64,000 nucleotides of DNA from Hungatella effluvii (GTDB lineage: Bacteria > Bacillota > Clostridia > Lachnospirales > Lachnospiraceae): NCBI RefSeq assembly GCF_003201875.1, contig NZ_QJKD01000003.1, positions 434,001-498,000 on the forward strand, in the 5' to 3' direction. Below the pieces are notes generated by a model that was not told where the DNA came from, did no database searches, and saw only the letters and a list, made by a program, of their open reading frames with translations. Below are positions 22,969 through 32,766 of the stretch, one piece after another; within the stretch, counting starts at the first letter, position 1, and each line of letters begins with the position of its first letter. The translations under genes were made by a program, and so were the position numbers.

Positions 22969-24579
22969 TTATTTCAAATACTTTCTCAACACCCCTCTGA
23001 CCGCCCCCTTACCCGCGATCTCTTCCCGCACCATCTCTACAATATCGTCTCCGATTCCCGCTTCATACAGGTCGATACCGAAAATATTCGCGTTGCCCAG
23101 AATTGGCCGGAGCTGATCCTTTAAGCTGTCCGGATCTCCCCATGCGATTCCGGCCATCTGCTCCTGCAGCTCGGGAATCATGGGATCCGGGGAAAGCTCA
23201 AACGGTTTGCCGTCGTCATCGACAGCAAGCAGATACCGAAGCCAGCCAGCTATGGCCAGCTGAATCCCTTTCAGCTTTTCCGCGTCGCCGTATTTGTGAA
23301 CGCAGGCCTTAATATTTTCCCCAAAACGGATTCCAACCATCTGTGAAGTATCCACTGCGATACGCTGCGGTGTATCCCCAAGATACGGATTAGAAAAACG
23401 CACATTGATGCACTCGTCAATAAACGCTTTCGGTGAAATAATACCGGGATCCTCTACAAACTCCATGCCTTCCTGCAGCCCCACCTTTTCAGCCAGCTTA
23501 ACCAGCTCCGGATCACTCATCTGATCCGAAAAGAGCTTAAAGCCCAGCATACACCCGTACGGTGCCAGAGCGGTATGGATCGGGTTTAAGCAGACCGTAA
23601 CCTTCATCCGCTCCGCCTTGTTCACAGTTTCGCGGCTAGTCATATAGACTCCGGCCTTCTCGAGAGCCGGACGTCCATTGGGGAAATGGTCCTCCACCAC
23701 CAGATACTGCGGTTCTTCCGCATTTACAAAAGGTGCTATGTACGTCTGCTTATCGGTAACTACAATATCCATGTCCTCCACTCCGGCGTCCTGAAGCATC
23801 GCTCTCACCGCTTCACTCGGCCTCGGCGTGATCTTATCTATCATGGACCATGGAAATGCAATCTTCTCCTCGTCACTGATATAGCTTAAAAATTCCTCAT
23901 CGACAAATCCCTTCTTTATCCATTCCCGGCCGATTTCCAGCACTGCGCTGCGAAGCTTCTCCCCATTATGGGAGCAGTTATCCATGGAAACAAGCGCCAG
24001 CGGCTTCGCTCCTGCCCGATACCGCTCAAGGAGCATGGCGGCTATGATCGCAACAGCCCCTGCTGCCCGGTCCGGACCATAGTCAATATCGTCCTGAATA
24101 AAGCGGTAATACTGTCCGTCCGCACCGCGCAGCGCATATCCCTTTTCCGTGATCGTAAAGGAAACCATCTGCAGACTCGGATTGGCAAAGATCTCTCTTA
24201 AGCGCTGCCTGTCATTCGTCCCGTCAGGCAGCCCCTTCAGTGCTTCCGTGAAACAGCCGAATACCCTTTTTTCTGTCGTTCCGTCGTTATTTAAGATCAC
24301 CGACAGGGAAAGATTGTCGTAGGGCTTATAGATCCGGTCGATGGTTTCATAGTCAAATGTCTCCGCACAGACGATCCCCCGGTCCATCAATCCGTCTGTG
24401 ATCAGACGATCCGCAATGCTGCCAATAAAAATACGAAAAATATTCCCAATACCAAAATGAACCCAGACTGGCGCTTCTTTTGTCCGCTGCGCCAGTTCTT
24501 CCAAATCATAGGATGGCAGTTCGATTCCTGCCTGACTCCATACTTGTTTGTCTTTTATTCCTTCTAAAGTAAGTTTCAT
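22969..24579 (-). CDS. Mannitol dehydrogenase / fructuronate reductase family oxidoreductase
   Basis: This long-chain polyol dehydrogenase family interconverts ketoses or keto-acids and polyols with NAD(P)H, for example fructose/mannitol or fructuronate/mannonate. The 536-residue protein has the N-terminal Rossmann region (VHFGIGNIFRIF, residues 40-51), the VSMDNCSHNGEK stretch (197-208) typical of the family, and the catalytic region KVTVCLNPIH (326-335) with the conserved Lys, Asn and His. The substrate cannot be told from sequence. There are no uronate-pathway genes next to it. It is transcribed alone, with an AGGAG site before the ATG, and ends near repeat copy 2. Confidence 0.87.
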   Translation of the reverse strand: MKLTLEGIKDKQVWSQAGIELPSYDLEELAQRTKEAPVWVHFGIGNIFRIFIGSIADRLITDGLMDRGIVCAETFDYETIDRIYKPYDNLSLSVILNNDGTTEKRVFGCFTEALKGLPDGTNDRQRLREIFANPSLQMVSFTITEKGYALRGADGQYYRFIQDDIDYGPDRAAGAVAIIAAMLLERYRAGAKPLALVSMDNCSHNGEKLRSAVLEIGREWIKKGFVDEEFLSYISDEEKIAFPWSMIDKITPRPSEAVRAMLQDAGVEDMDIVVTDKQTYIAPFVNAEEPQYLVVEDHFPNGRPALEKAGVYMTSRETVNKAERMKVTVCLNPIHTALAPYGCMLGFKLFSDQMSDPELVKLAEKVGLQEGMEFVEDPGIISPKAFIDECINVRFSNPYLGDTPQRIAVDTSQMVGIRFGENIKACVHKYGDAEKLKGIQLAIAGWLRYLLAVDDDGKPFELSPDPMIPELQEQMAGIAWGDPDSLKDQLRPILGNANIFGIDLYEAGIGDDIVEMVREEIAGKGAVRGVLRKYLK

Positions 24580-24912
24580 ATACGGCTCCTTTTGTAAAAA
24601 ATGATCACTATCCCCGCTGCCATTTTACCCTCCGAAACAAAAAGCATCTGCAAATACATACTCGATCTACTCGTCCAATTACTCTAAAATGAACACCGCT
24701 GCATAAATCAAGTGTATCATAAACGCTGTTATTATTCAATTCATGATCGTATTTATCGGCCACACAGTAACAGTTCAGCCACACACTCAAACAAAGGTTT
24801 TACTCCATACCAAAAAGGACCGACTGTATTTGAATGCCACTCATCCAAACACCGATCTGTCCTTTTTCGCTCAAATAAATCAATCCATTGTTACGAAAAT
24901 TCTTCTTTCTCT
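24580..24912. other. Intergenic region with probable terminator
   Basis: This 333-bp space lies between the MFS gene and the mannitol-dehydrogenase-type gene. A weak minus-strand promoter (TTGATT, 17 bp, TTTAGA) can be read near 24690-24720 for the latter. AAAAAGGAC (24812-24820) pairs with GTCCTTTTT (24859-24867) around a large loop and may end the MFS transcript. I see no gene here. Confidence 0.4.
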
Positions 24913-26175
24913 TTATCCCGCCGCCCTTACCGCTGTCCTGCACATAAACACCGTTCCAAACTGCGCCAGCGTCAACAGCAGCAGACTGAATATCTGGGCT
25001 TTTAAGGCTGCCCCCGACACCGTATTGATAAACGCGAATGCTCCAAGGCCGATACACCGCCCGGTCACCACGAATATCTCGTGAAACGCCAGAAGCTCCG
25101 GTGAAAAATCTTCGATCTCCTTCACACTCTGTGAGACATCGAAAAAGGTGGTATAGCAGGATATTTCAATCATACCGGCCAGAAATGCATTCACCGCCGC
25201 AAACAGAATCACCACAACCGGATTCAAAAAACAGTAGCAGATCATCGTAATTCCAGTCAGCCCGGTAACAGCCAGAAGCATAAACCTGCGCCGGTTATCC
25301 GGCCGGAAGGTATGGCTCATAAACCAGAAGGACAGGATCGACACAAGCCCCGTCAGAAGAGAATTACACCCGATCAGGAACTCGCTCTTAATGAGCTGAT
25401 ACAGAATAATGTTCAGAATGAACATAAAGGTTCCTTCCCTGACCCCCTTAACAGTCTCCCCCAGCAGTCCATAGAGAATCTGACGATTCTCTCCCATCAG
25501 CCGGATAAATGCCCCATACCGCACATTTCTCTTTTCCTTTTTTACCTCCCCCGGCAGTTTAAATACAGCGGCCATAGCAAGAAATGCAATGGCAAAAGCC
25601 AGTATAAAGATTGCCACATACCCCTTCACGCCGCCGATTGCAGACAGAATGCTGCCTGCCAGAAACGGTACGGTTAAGTTCACTCCCGCGCTCAGCGTGC
25701 TGATGATTCCCATTCCGCTGTCGCGGTTGGTGACATCCGTATAATCCAGAATCATATGACCATAGCTGATATAATAAAAGCCATCTGCCATTCCATTAAA
25801 CAGCCCGAAAAGCATATAGCAGGTTCCCACATAAGGCTGAAACAGGATATAGCAGAGATAAAGGATATTATAACCAATGATTCCGACAGTGGCCGTCACA
25901 CGGCATCCCGTCTTGTGCATGATCTGCGCTGAGACAGACATCGTCAGCGCACATGCCGCGAAGATCGCTCCATTATAAAACAGGGTGGAGTTTACATCTC
26001 CGGTCTGGTTCATCAAAAGGGTATTGATAAAAATAGCAGGTATCCTCGTAAATACCAGGAAAAGCGTATGTACCAGCAAAAACAGATAGTAATTATGGCT
26101 GAGCATCGTTCCCCCGAGCATGCACTTTACTTTCCATTTGATACCGCTTTTCCTATTTACCGTCTGTTCAGTCAC
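24913..26175 (-). CDS. MFS-type transporter
   Basis: The 420-residue protein has about 12 hydrophobic segments in two groups of six, with a polar loop near the middle (PGEVKKEKRNVRYG). This is the layout of a major facilitator carrier. No substrate motif is evident. It follows the alpha-galactosidase operon on the same strand after 108 bp with GC-rich hairpins, so it may be a loosely coupled last gene of that operon or independent. Export or uptake of sugars is possible but not shown. Confidence 0.7.
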   Translation of the reverse strand: MTEQTVNRKSGIKWKVKCMLGGTMLSHNYYLFLLVHTLFLVFTRIPAIFINTLLMNQTGDVNSTLFYNGAIFAACALTMSVSAQIMHKTGCRVTATVGIIGYNILYLCYILFQPYVGTCYMLFGLFNGMADGFYYISYGHMILDYTDVTNRDSGMGIISTLSAGVNLTVPFLAGSILSAIGGVKGYVAIFILAFAIAFLAMAAVFKLPGEVKKEKRNVRYGAFIRLMGENRQILYGLLGETVKGVREGTFMFILNIILYQLIKSEFLIGCNSLLTGLVSILSFWFMSHTFRPDNRRRFMLLAVTGLTGITMICYCFLNPVVVILFAAVNAFLAGMIEISCYTTFFDVSQSVKEIEDFSPELLAFHEIFVVTGRCIGLGAFAFINTVSGAALKAQIFSLLLLTLAQFGTVFMCRTAVRAAG

Positions 26176-26225
26176 ATCTTCAACCTCACTTAACCTTTCC
26201 GGTTATTGACCACTTACTATTGCCT

Positions 26226-26245
26226 CCCGGCGTAAATACGCCGGG
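26226..26245 (-). terminator. Hairpin after the alpha-galactosidase gene
   Basis: CCCGGCG pairs with CGCCGGG around a 6-nt loop. A weaker stem from CAGTAC/GTACTG lies between it and the GH36 stop. No T run follows on the minus strand, so this may only weaken read-through into the MFS gene. Confidence 0.4.
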
Positions 26246-26283
26246 CGGCACCAGTACTGCACTTACGTAACGCTGTACTGACT

Positions 26284-28374
26284 TTATTCACCATCACGAG
26301 TTTCCGTGGCAATCAAAAACAGGCGTGCGCTTTTTGGAGCCAGGCTGACCGTTAAACAGTTTCCATTGACGGTAAATGAGGTCTCCTTCTTTTCCGGATA
26401 GATACAGGAGACTTCGGCTGCCGCACCGGATTTTCCTTTCAGGGGGATCTCAAATGATTTCTCCCCTTCACCCCCGGTTCTCCAAACTGCCAGATACTGT
26501 TTTCCGCCATTTGTCAGGCCATAGCTTATGTATTCGTCAGACATGGAGGCAAGACCGGTCGGCCAGCAGGGAATTCCTTCCCGGATATCTTTCCGGATCT
26601 TTTTATAGCAGGCGATTCCCTCCCGCACATACTGCATGCGCTGCTCCCCGATCTGCCCTAAATAACCGCTCTGGTGAATGCGGAACAGCATGGCATTTAC
26701 CATGTTAAAGATCGTCTCCTCCTCGGTTCCTTCCACCAGCGGATAGGACCAGATTGCCGCCTGCTCCGGCGCGCATGCCGTCGCACAGTTTGCCGCAATC
26801 GCCGCCATTTTGATGTAATCCGTCTGGTCGGTTACAGACTGGATGCTCTGGCGTGCCAACATGGAATACTCCATTCTCATACCGCCGCTGCTGCAGTTTT
26901 CAATAATCAGGTCGGGATACGCCTCGAAAATCTCATCCAGCCATCCCAAATACGCCCTGGTATGAGAAAGCAGTCCCTCCCCCGCTGAATCCGCATGGTA
27001 ATCGGTTCCTACGCCGGTATCAATATTGTAATCCATCTTGATATAGCCAACGCCGTATTCCTCTACCAGCCGTTTGATGACTCCGGTGGCATAGTCCCGT
27101 ACCTCTTTATTTCTGAAGTCCAGCTGATACCTGCAGTGGTCAATGATGGGCCTGCCGTTTCTCTGGAAGAACCAGTCCCTGCTGACTCTGGAGGCCATAG
27201 GACAGTTGATCCCCATCACCTCCAGCTCCAGCCAGAGTCCCGGAACCATACCTTTATCCCGGATATAACGGATCACTTCCTCGATTCCTCCTGGAAAACG
27301 CCTGTCGCTGGGCAGCCACTCTCCGACTCCATCCCACCAGTGTCCGTCGGAATACCAGCCGCAGTCCACACAGAAATACTCGCAGCCCGATTCCGCGGCC
27401 GAATCGATCAGCGGCTTTAAGACCTCTGTGGTCGGATCACCCATCAGACAGTTCATATAATCGTTAAAGATGACCGGCAGCTTCTCGTTGTCCTCATTTT
27501 TCCTGCGGATTCTGCGCCTGTACTTCGTCAGCTCTGCGACTGCCTTCTGAAATTCTCCCTCTGCCGCCGATACCGTACACGGTACTGAGAAAAAGTGCTC
27601 ATCCGGTTTTAAAAGCTTTAAAAATCCATTTTCCTGGTAAGTCGGTCCCCCTGCCTGGACATAAAGAGTTCCGCGGATATCGCTGACCTCCCAGTGCCAC
27701 GATCCGCTCGTCTCGATCTGCCACATCACGGACTGATCCAGCTCTGTATTATAGTAGCAGCCCATGGGCAGATGTTCCACACACGCCCAGCTTCCCGTAT
27801 TGGAGACAGCGATCCGTTTCATGGAAAAGGAATTTACCGCATCATATCCCAGCTCATTTAAGGTGTACTTTTTCCACTGAGCCTCGCCAAACCAGGTATT
27901 GTGCGGAATATAGAGAATTCCGGTTTTATCTCTGGCCCCTTCCGCCTGTTCCGTAAGCCCGGTTAAGGCAAACGAAGATACATACTCCAGCGCATACTCC
28001 TCCTCAGAATGGTTTACGACCTCATTGACAAAATTGACTGCAGCTATTCCGTCGTAGAACTGGATATGCGTAATCAGCTCCAGTCCTTTGTATTTCTGAA
28101 TTACTTCCAGTTTTCTTCCGTAATCATTCCGGTAATCCCGGTAGTACTCATACGTCATGAGCAGGGACGGACTGCTGCCTGTGTGCTTCAGACCATGGTG
28201 GTCATTCTGATTGAAACCGCTGGCCTGAAGCTCCGCCAGAGTGTACACAGAGACGTCGTCATCTCCGATCTCCATCTCCTGAGGATGAGAGGAAAAATGC
28301 AGCAGCCTGACCGCTTCTCCCTTTTTCAACCCCAGATTTAAGTAAATTCCATTTTCAGCAATGTTCATGTCCAA
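26284..28374 (-). CDS. Alpha-galactosidase, GH36 family
   Basis: The enzyme removes alpha-linked galactose from raffinose-type sugars. The 696-residue protein has an N-terminal beta-sandwich, a catalytic TIM barrel (about 300-600) and a C-terminal beta domain, as in GH36. Asp448 in YIKMDYN is the likely nucleophile, and Asp516 in SVTDQTD the acid/base. WHWEVSD and CVDCGWYSD are further family stretches. There is no signal peptide, so it acts in the cytoplasm on imported sugar. It is the fourth gene of a binding protein, permease, permease, GH36 operon, starting 10 bp after the second permease. Control by the divergent AraC regulator is likely. Confidence 0.9.
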   Translation of the reverse strand: MDMNIAENGIYLNLGLKKGEAVRLLHFSSHPQEMEIGDDDVSVYTLAELQASGFNQNDHHGLKHTGSSPSLLMTYEYYRDYRNDYGRKLEVIQKYKGLELITHIQFYDGIAAVNFVNEVVNHSEEEYALEYVSSFALTGLTEQAEGARDKTGILYIPHNTWFGEAQWKKYTLNELGYDAVNSFSMKRIAVSNTGSWACVEHLPMGCYYNTELDQSVMWQIETSGSWHWEVSDIRGTLYVQAGGPTYQENGFLKLLKPDEHFFSVPCTVSAAEGEFQKAVAELTKYRRRIRRKNEDNEKLPVIFNDYMNCLMGDPTTEVLKPLIDSAAESGCEYFCVDCGWYSDGHWWDGVGEWLPSDRRFPGGIEEVIRYIRDKGMVPGLWLELEVMGINCPMASRVSRDWFFQRNGRPIIDHCRYQLDFRNKEVRDYATGVIKRLVEEYGVGYIKMDYNIDTGVGTDYHADSAGEGLLSHTRAYLGWLDEIFEAYPDLIIENCSSGGMRMEYSMLARQSIQSVTDQTDYIKMAAIAANCATACAPEQAAIWSYPLVEGTEEETIFNMVNAMLFRIHQSGYLGQIGEQRMQYVREGIACYKKIRKDIREGIPCWPTGLASMSDEYISYGLTNGGKQYLAVWRTGGEGEKSFEIPLKGKSGAAAEVSCIYPEKKETSFTVNGNCLTVSLAPKSARLFLIATETRDGE

Positions 28375-28383
28375 TTTTCTCCT

Positions 28384-29214
28384 TTACCCTTTAATACCGG
28401 TCTGCGCAATTCCTTCAATAAACTGTTTCTGGCACGCAATATATAACAGCAGCATGGGAACCGTGGCGATCACGCTGCCAGCCATCAGTGCGCCCTTATT
28501 GTTGTTGCAGATTCCCTGCAGGACGGTCAGTCCGGGCGCCAGAGGCATCCGGTTTAAATCATTGTTGGCGATGAGCGGCCACATTAAGTCCTTCCATGCA
28601 AACAGGGCGGTAAAAATCGCCAGCGAAGCCAGGCTGGACCGGGTCACCGGCACCATGATCTTAGTAAACACCTGCCACGGATTACACCCGTCAATCACGG
28701 CAGCCTCCTCCAGCTCCTTCGGCAGCGCCATATACTGCTGGCGCAGAAGGAACGTGCCAAACGCGCTGACCAGTGCCGGGAATATCAGTGCAAATACCGT
28801 ATTTAACAGCTTGATCTTCGATAACATCATATACTGAGGTACAATAAAAATCTGTCCCGGTACCATCATCTGCATGAGTACCAGTGTGAACAGCAGCCTC
28901 TTAAACGGAAATTCCATCCTGGCAAATCCATATCCGGCCATACTGGAAAATATGACCGCGCAGATCACGCGCCCCAAAATCATCAGAATCGTATTCAGAT
29001 ACAGGCGCAGAAACGGAACTGCCTCCAGTGCCTGCTTATAATTTTCCAGATATCCGAAGCTCCCGGGAAGAATCTTCATGGGAATGGACATCTGCTCACC
29101 GACCGTTTTGAAGGAAGATAAAATCATCCACAGGAACGGAAACAGCATCACAATACTGCCCAGAATCAGAAGGAGATGGGTTACCACGTGTTTTTTACTG
29201 TTGTTTGCTTCCAC
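28384..29214 (-). CDS. Sugar ABC transporter permease, MalG type
   Basis: The 276-residue inner-membrane protein has six hydrophobic segments. The EAA loop is EEAAVIDGCNPWQVFTKIMVP (about 173-193), which contacts the ATPase. The C-terminus FIEGIAQTGIKG is the MalG-family ending. It pairs with the MalF-type permease 12 bp upstream in the operon. No ATPase gene is encoded here, so a shared MsmK-type ATPase elsewhere must power it. The expected substrate is an alpha-galactoside, judged from the adjacent GH36 gene. Confidence 0.9.
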   Translation of the reverse strand: MEANNSKKHVVTHLLLILGSIVMLFPFLWMILSSFKTVGEQMSIPMKILPGSFGYLENYKQALEAVPFLRLYLNTILMILGRVICAVIFSSMAGYGFARMEFPFKRLLFTLVLMQMMVPGQIFIVPQYMMLSKIKLLNTVFALIFPALVSAFGTFLLRQQYMALPKELEEAAVIDGCNPWQVFTKIMVPVTRSSLASLAIFTALFAWKDLMWPLIANNDLNRMPLAPGLTVLQGICNNNKGALMAGSVIATVPMLLLYIACQKQFIEGIAQTGIKG

Positions 29215-29226
29215 TTTACTCCCCTC

Positions 29227-30114
29227 CTATTCATAATGGACCATTTTCTTCTGCGCCACAAACTGAAGTCCGGTGAAAATCAGAATCAGACACAGTGCGA
29301 CAATTGAAATTGCCGAGGCATACGGCTTATCCTGTACGACAAACGCCTGCCTGTAATACTGGTACATGATTGTACGGACCGAGTCCATGGCCTTTGACGT
29401 ATTTGCATTATAAAGCATATAAATCAAGTCAAACTGCGTCAGAGAGCCGATAAAGCCCGTTATCGTCAGGAAGAATACACTGGGAGAAATGAGCGGGACG
29501 GTAATCTTAAACAGCTTCACAAAGCCGCCCGCCCCGTCGATCTCCGCCGCCTCATAGTAGACTCTCGGCACATTGGTGATGGCCACGACCAGTATGATAA
29601 TCTGCTGCCCCAGACCGCCCCATATGGCGATGATAATCACCGACATCAGCGCGTATTTTGGATCGTGCAGCCAGGAATGTGTCGCGCCGCCCAGACTCTT
29701 GATCACATAATTTAAAAAGCCGAATTCCGAGTTGTAAAGCCATGCCCATACCATGGTGACGGCCGCAGGCGCAGCCACCATGGGCGTAAAATAAATAACA
29801 CGGTAAACGCTTCTTCCCCTGATCTCCCTGCTCATGAGCCATGCCAGAAGCAGGCTGATAAAGATACCGCCCGGTACGGAAACAGCGGAGAAAATAAGCG
29901 TATTTCTAAGTCCGATCCAGACCTCCCGGTCCTTTAGGACCCGTGTGAAATTATTCAGGCCGCTGAACACATACTCTTCAAAGCCTGTGCTGGTCGAAAA
30001 GCTCAGCAGAAGTGTTTTGAAGATCGGATAGATATTGAGAATCAGCAGTCCTATGATTGTCGGCGCAACAAAGAAGTAGCCCCACAGATACTTTTTATAT
30101 TTTTGTTTGTTCAT
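29227..30114 (-). CDS. Sugar ABC transporter permease, MalF type
   Basis: This protein of about 295 residues has six membrane segments and the EAA loop YEAAEIDGAGGFVKLFKITVP. The gene can be read from 30144, which would overlap the binding-protein gene, but the ATG at 30114 has a GGAGAA site upstream and follows the binding-protein stop directly, so I chose it. It forms the transmembrane pore with the MalG-type partner. Substrate specificity is inferred only from the operon. Confidence 0.9.
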   Translation of the reverse strand: MNKQKYKKYLWGYFFVAPTIIGLLILNIYPIFKTLLLSFSTSTGFEEYVFSGLNNFTRVLKDREVWIGLRNTLIFSAVSVPGGIFISLLLAWLMSREIRGRSVYRVIYFTPMVAAPAAVTMVWAWLYNSEFGFLNYVIKSLGGATHSWLHDPKYALMSVIIIAIWGGLGQQIIILVVAITNVPRVYYEAAEIDGAGGFVKLFKITVPLISPSVFFLTITGFIGSLTQFDLIYMLYNANTSKAMDSVRTIMYQYYRQAFVVQDKPYASAISIVALCLILIFTGLQFVAQKKMVHYE

Positions 30115-30118
30115 ATTA

Positions 30119-31468
30119 TTACTTCTCCGTTGCCAGAATTTCATTGATCTCTTTCGCAGCCTGGGTAAACGCCTCTTCTACGCTCGCTTCCCCGTTAAAT
30201 ATTTTCGCCACGTAAGTATTCATGACCTCGGACCATTTTGTCTTGCTCTCCGTTCCTACAAACTGTACCCCGTAATCCATGCTCTTCAAAATAGCACCGG
30301 TATCATATAAATCGTCATGTGCCTTTGCCCAGTCGGCATCTACCCCCGTAAATGCCGGAATGGCCGGCCCGTTAATGGAATCTAACATCCCCTGTTTGGA
30401 GCCTGCATAGGCGACAAACTTCTTTGCTGCTTCCATATTCTTACAGTCGCTGGGAACAGACAGCGCCAGGCCGTTCATCTGTGTGGCCTTGATGCCGGCA
30501 GGCCCTGCCGGAAGCTCTGTGATGGCAAACTTATCTTTTACAAGCTCATTTTCCGTGAAATAGCTCAGTTCCCAGTTGCCAAAGGTCTGCATGGCAACCG
30601 TACCCGTTGCAAATAACTCAATATAGTTGACTTCCGCCATCATTTCATTGGAAGGTGAATAGTTGGCGTTCATATTCATATACCACTCCATCGCCTCAAT
30701 GGATTCCGGCTTGTCCAGCCCGGACTGGTGTGTTGTCTCGTCGATGATGCTGCCGCCGTTTTCATACAGGAAGTTTCCCCAGCCTTCCTGATCGTGGTTG
30801 TATGCGGCAAATCCATAGACGCCGTTTTCCTTATCGGTCAGCTTCTTCGCGGCTTCCTCCACATCGTTCCAGCTCCAGTCCGCGTTCGGATACTCTACAC
30901 CCACTTGATCAAACAGCTCTTTATTGTATACAAGCACGACACAGTCCTTGTCCTTCGGCACTCCGTAATGGGCATCGCCAAATGTATACAGCTTCGTTAC
31001 TCCCTCCGGATAATTATCGTAGCTGAAGGTATCATCGTACTGAGTTAAATCATCGAGCTGCGCCAGCTTGCCGCCGTTTACATACTTAGCGACTACGTTG
31101 GTATGCATGGTCACGATATCGGCCATATTTCCGCTGGTTGCCGCGGCCTCCAGTTTCGTCCAGTACTCCCCCCATGGGGTGATCTGTAAATCTACTTTGA
31201 TATTCGGGTAAAGCTTCTGAAATCCGTCGATGGTATCCTGAATCTGCCCCCGCTGATTCTCATTCCATGTCACATAGGTGAGTGTAACTGCATCTCCCCC
31301 GCCGGCCGCTGCCTCTGTCGCTGCCCCCGCTGCTGCCTCTGTCGCTGCCCCCGCTGCCACCTCGCTGGTCTTGTCTGGAGTTGTACTGCCGCTTCCCCCT
31401 GACCCGCATGCGCATAAGGATACCACCATTGCCGCTGCAACAAAAAGTCCTGCCAAATTTTTCTTCAT
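30119..31468 (-). CDS. Sugar-binding lipoprotein of an ABC importer
   Basis: The 449-residue extracellular solute-binding protein has a signal peptide ending in LCAC, with the lipid-bearing Cys at position 21. A linker of alanine/glycine/glutamate repeats follows (two 24-bp units encoding AAAGAATE-like stretches), then a family 1 binding fold with VTLTYVTWNENQRGQI as the first strand. It delivers sugar, probably an alpha-galactoside, to the two permeases downstream. It is the first gene of the operon and is divergent from the AraC regulator. The GC-rich repeated linker is a site where slippage could alter length. Confidence 0.9.
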   Translation of the reverse strand: MKKNLAGLFVAAAMVVSLCACGSGGSGSTTPDKTSEVAAGAATEAAAGAATEAAAGGGDAVTLTYVTWNENQRGQIQDTIDGFQKLYPNIKVDLQITPWGEYWTKLEAAATSGNMADIVTMHTNVVAKYVNGGKLAQLDDLTQYDDTFSYDNYPEGVTKLYTFGDAHYGVPKDKDCVVLVYNKELFDQVGVEYPNADWSWNDVEEAAKKLTDKENGVYGFAAYNHDQEGWGNFLYENGGSIIDETTHQSGLDKPESIEAMEWYMNMNANYSPSNEMMAEVNYIELFATGTVAMQTFGNWELSYFTENELVKDKFAITELPAGPAGIKATQMNGLALSVPSDCKNMEAAKKFVAYAGSKQGMLDSINGPAIPAFTGVDADWAKAHDDLYDTGAILKSMDYGVQFVGTESKTKWSEVMNTYVAKIFNGEASVEEAFTQAAKEINEILATEK

Positions 31469-31699
31469 AGTAACTGCCCTCCAATTTTTTTATTTATTAC
31501 CGCGGTCAACGAGCCAGGCAAACATGCCCACATGTCCATCCGCCGGCGGCCGCGAGAGTCAAAATCCCCGCTTCATACGGGTGATTGACTACTTTGGTTC
31601 ACTGCTTTACATATATTAATATACACGGAATTCATGGATGTTTCTACCGTTTAAAATAAGGTCTTTTTTTATTAAGAAGCTATTATTTATTACATTTTT

Positions 31700-31728
31700 T
31701 TGACAGTGGGGATTTTATGCGGTAGGAT
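31700..31728 (+). promoter_or_regulatory. Promoter of the AraC-type regulator
   Basis: TTGACA (31700-31705) and TAGGAT (31723-31728) are 17 bp apart, upstream of the AraC gene at 31785. The whole 316-bp space 31469-31784 also has to hold the opposite promoter for the binding-protein operon, for which TTGCCT and TAATAA near 31498-31525 are a weak candidate. No other gene is seen there. Confidence 0.65.
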
Positions 31729-31784
31729 AGATTGAGACGGTTATATGGAAGATCGAGAGGAATAAATAAAAAGGAGAAACTGCC

Positions 31785-32624
31785 ATGGCATACGAAAACG
31801 CTTATCAAATTACGAATCCGGACTGCGTCCTTCTGCCCGAAGAGATCTGCTATATGAACTGGCAGAAATACTATATGGACTACCATCAGCATCCGGCCGG
31901 ATCCATCGAGTTTAATTACATTGTAGAGGGAACCTGCTATTACGATATTGCAGGTGAAATTTATAATCTGAAGAAACGAAACCTGATGATCGTCAACGGA
32001 AATACGCCGCACAAGCTGATTTCCCCTGATTCCTGCATCAATATGAGTATTAATTACTATCAGTCTGAGCTTACGCCTTCCATCGGCACGCTCTCCGCCC
32101 TTGTCAAAGCCTATCCCTGCCTCGGCACATTTTTTCAGCACTTGAATACCGGCCTGGTAATTCAGAATGCGCGAAATATCTTTCACCTGCTGGAGGAGAT
32201 CTGCAATGAGACCAATAATAAAAAAGACCCTTACTACTTAAATATTCTCGTCAATAAGGCTTTGATCGAGGTCGTCCGCCTTCTTTCCGCCGAAAAAAGC
32301 CCCACAGATACTTATGTGGAGCAGATCAAAAACTATATCAATTATCACTTTTTTTCCATTGAGAATATCGATGAGATCGCATCATATGTAGCGCTTAACA
32401 AGGTTTATCTTCAAAAAATCTTTCGCGAAAAGACGGGGCTTACGATCTGGAATTATCTGACTAAGTACCGCATGGAAAAGGCCGTATACTTTCTTCTCCA
32501 CTCCGATACTCCGATCAGCGATATCGATGAGCTTGTGGGGATAAACTCCAGGCAGAACTTTTATCTGTTGTTTAAGAAGCAGTATGGGATGTCGCCCTCG
32601 GAGTATCGGAAGAGATTTAAATAA
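31785..32624 (+). CDS. AraC family transcriptional regulator
   Basis: The 279-residue protein has an N-terminal cupin-type sensing domain (about residues 15-110, HQHPAGSIEFNYIVEG) and the two C-terminal helix-turn-helix units (about 180-279) with LNKVYLQKIFREKTGLTIW and the closing FKKQYGMSPSEYRKRF signature. Such proteins usually activate a neighbouring sugar operon when the sugar is bound. It is divergent from the alpha-galactoside importer operon, so that is its probable target. An AAAGGAG site precedes the ATG. Confidence 0.88.
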   Translation: MAYENAYQITNPDCVLLPEEICYMNWQKYYMDYHQHPAGSIEFNYIVEGTCYYDIAGEIYNLKKRNLMIVNGNTPHKLISPDSCINMSINYYQSELTPSIGTLSALVKAYPCLGTFFQHLNTGLVIQNARNIFHLLEEICNETNNKKDPYYLNILVNKALIEVVRLLSAEKSPTDTYVEQIKNYINYHFFSIENIDEIASYVALNKVYLQKIFREKTGLTIWNYLTKYRMEKAVYFLLHSDTPISDIDELVGINSRQNFYLLFKKQYGMSPSEYRKRFK

Positions 32625-32685
32625 AATACGGCAGCAGTTTTTCCCGCCGCCCTGAACTGTTGCAAAATACAAATAATTTTCTCTC

Positions 32686-32721
32686 TTGACATTGTCTATC
32701 CAATATGTAACAATAGTTACA
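32686..32721 (+). promoter_or_regulatory. tetR promoter with overlapping palindromic operator
   Basis: TTGACA (32686-32691) is followed 16 bp later by TAACAA. The palindrome TGTAAC-AATA-GTTACA (32706-32721) covers this -10 position. An operator over the -10 box is the classic layout for TetR-type self-repression, and the first gene downstream is a TetR family regulator. Confidence 0.65.
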
Positions 32722-32766
32722 CAACACTTGTGACACATCAATTCTAAAACAGAAAGGCAGACGCTT

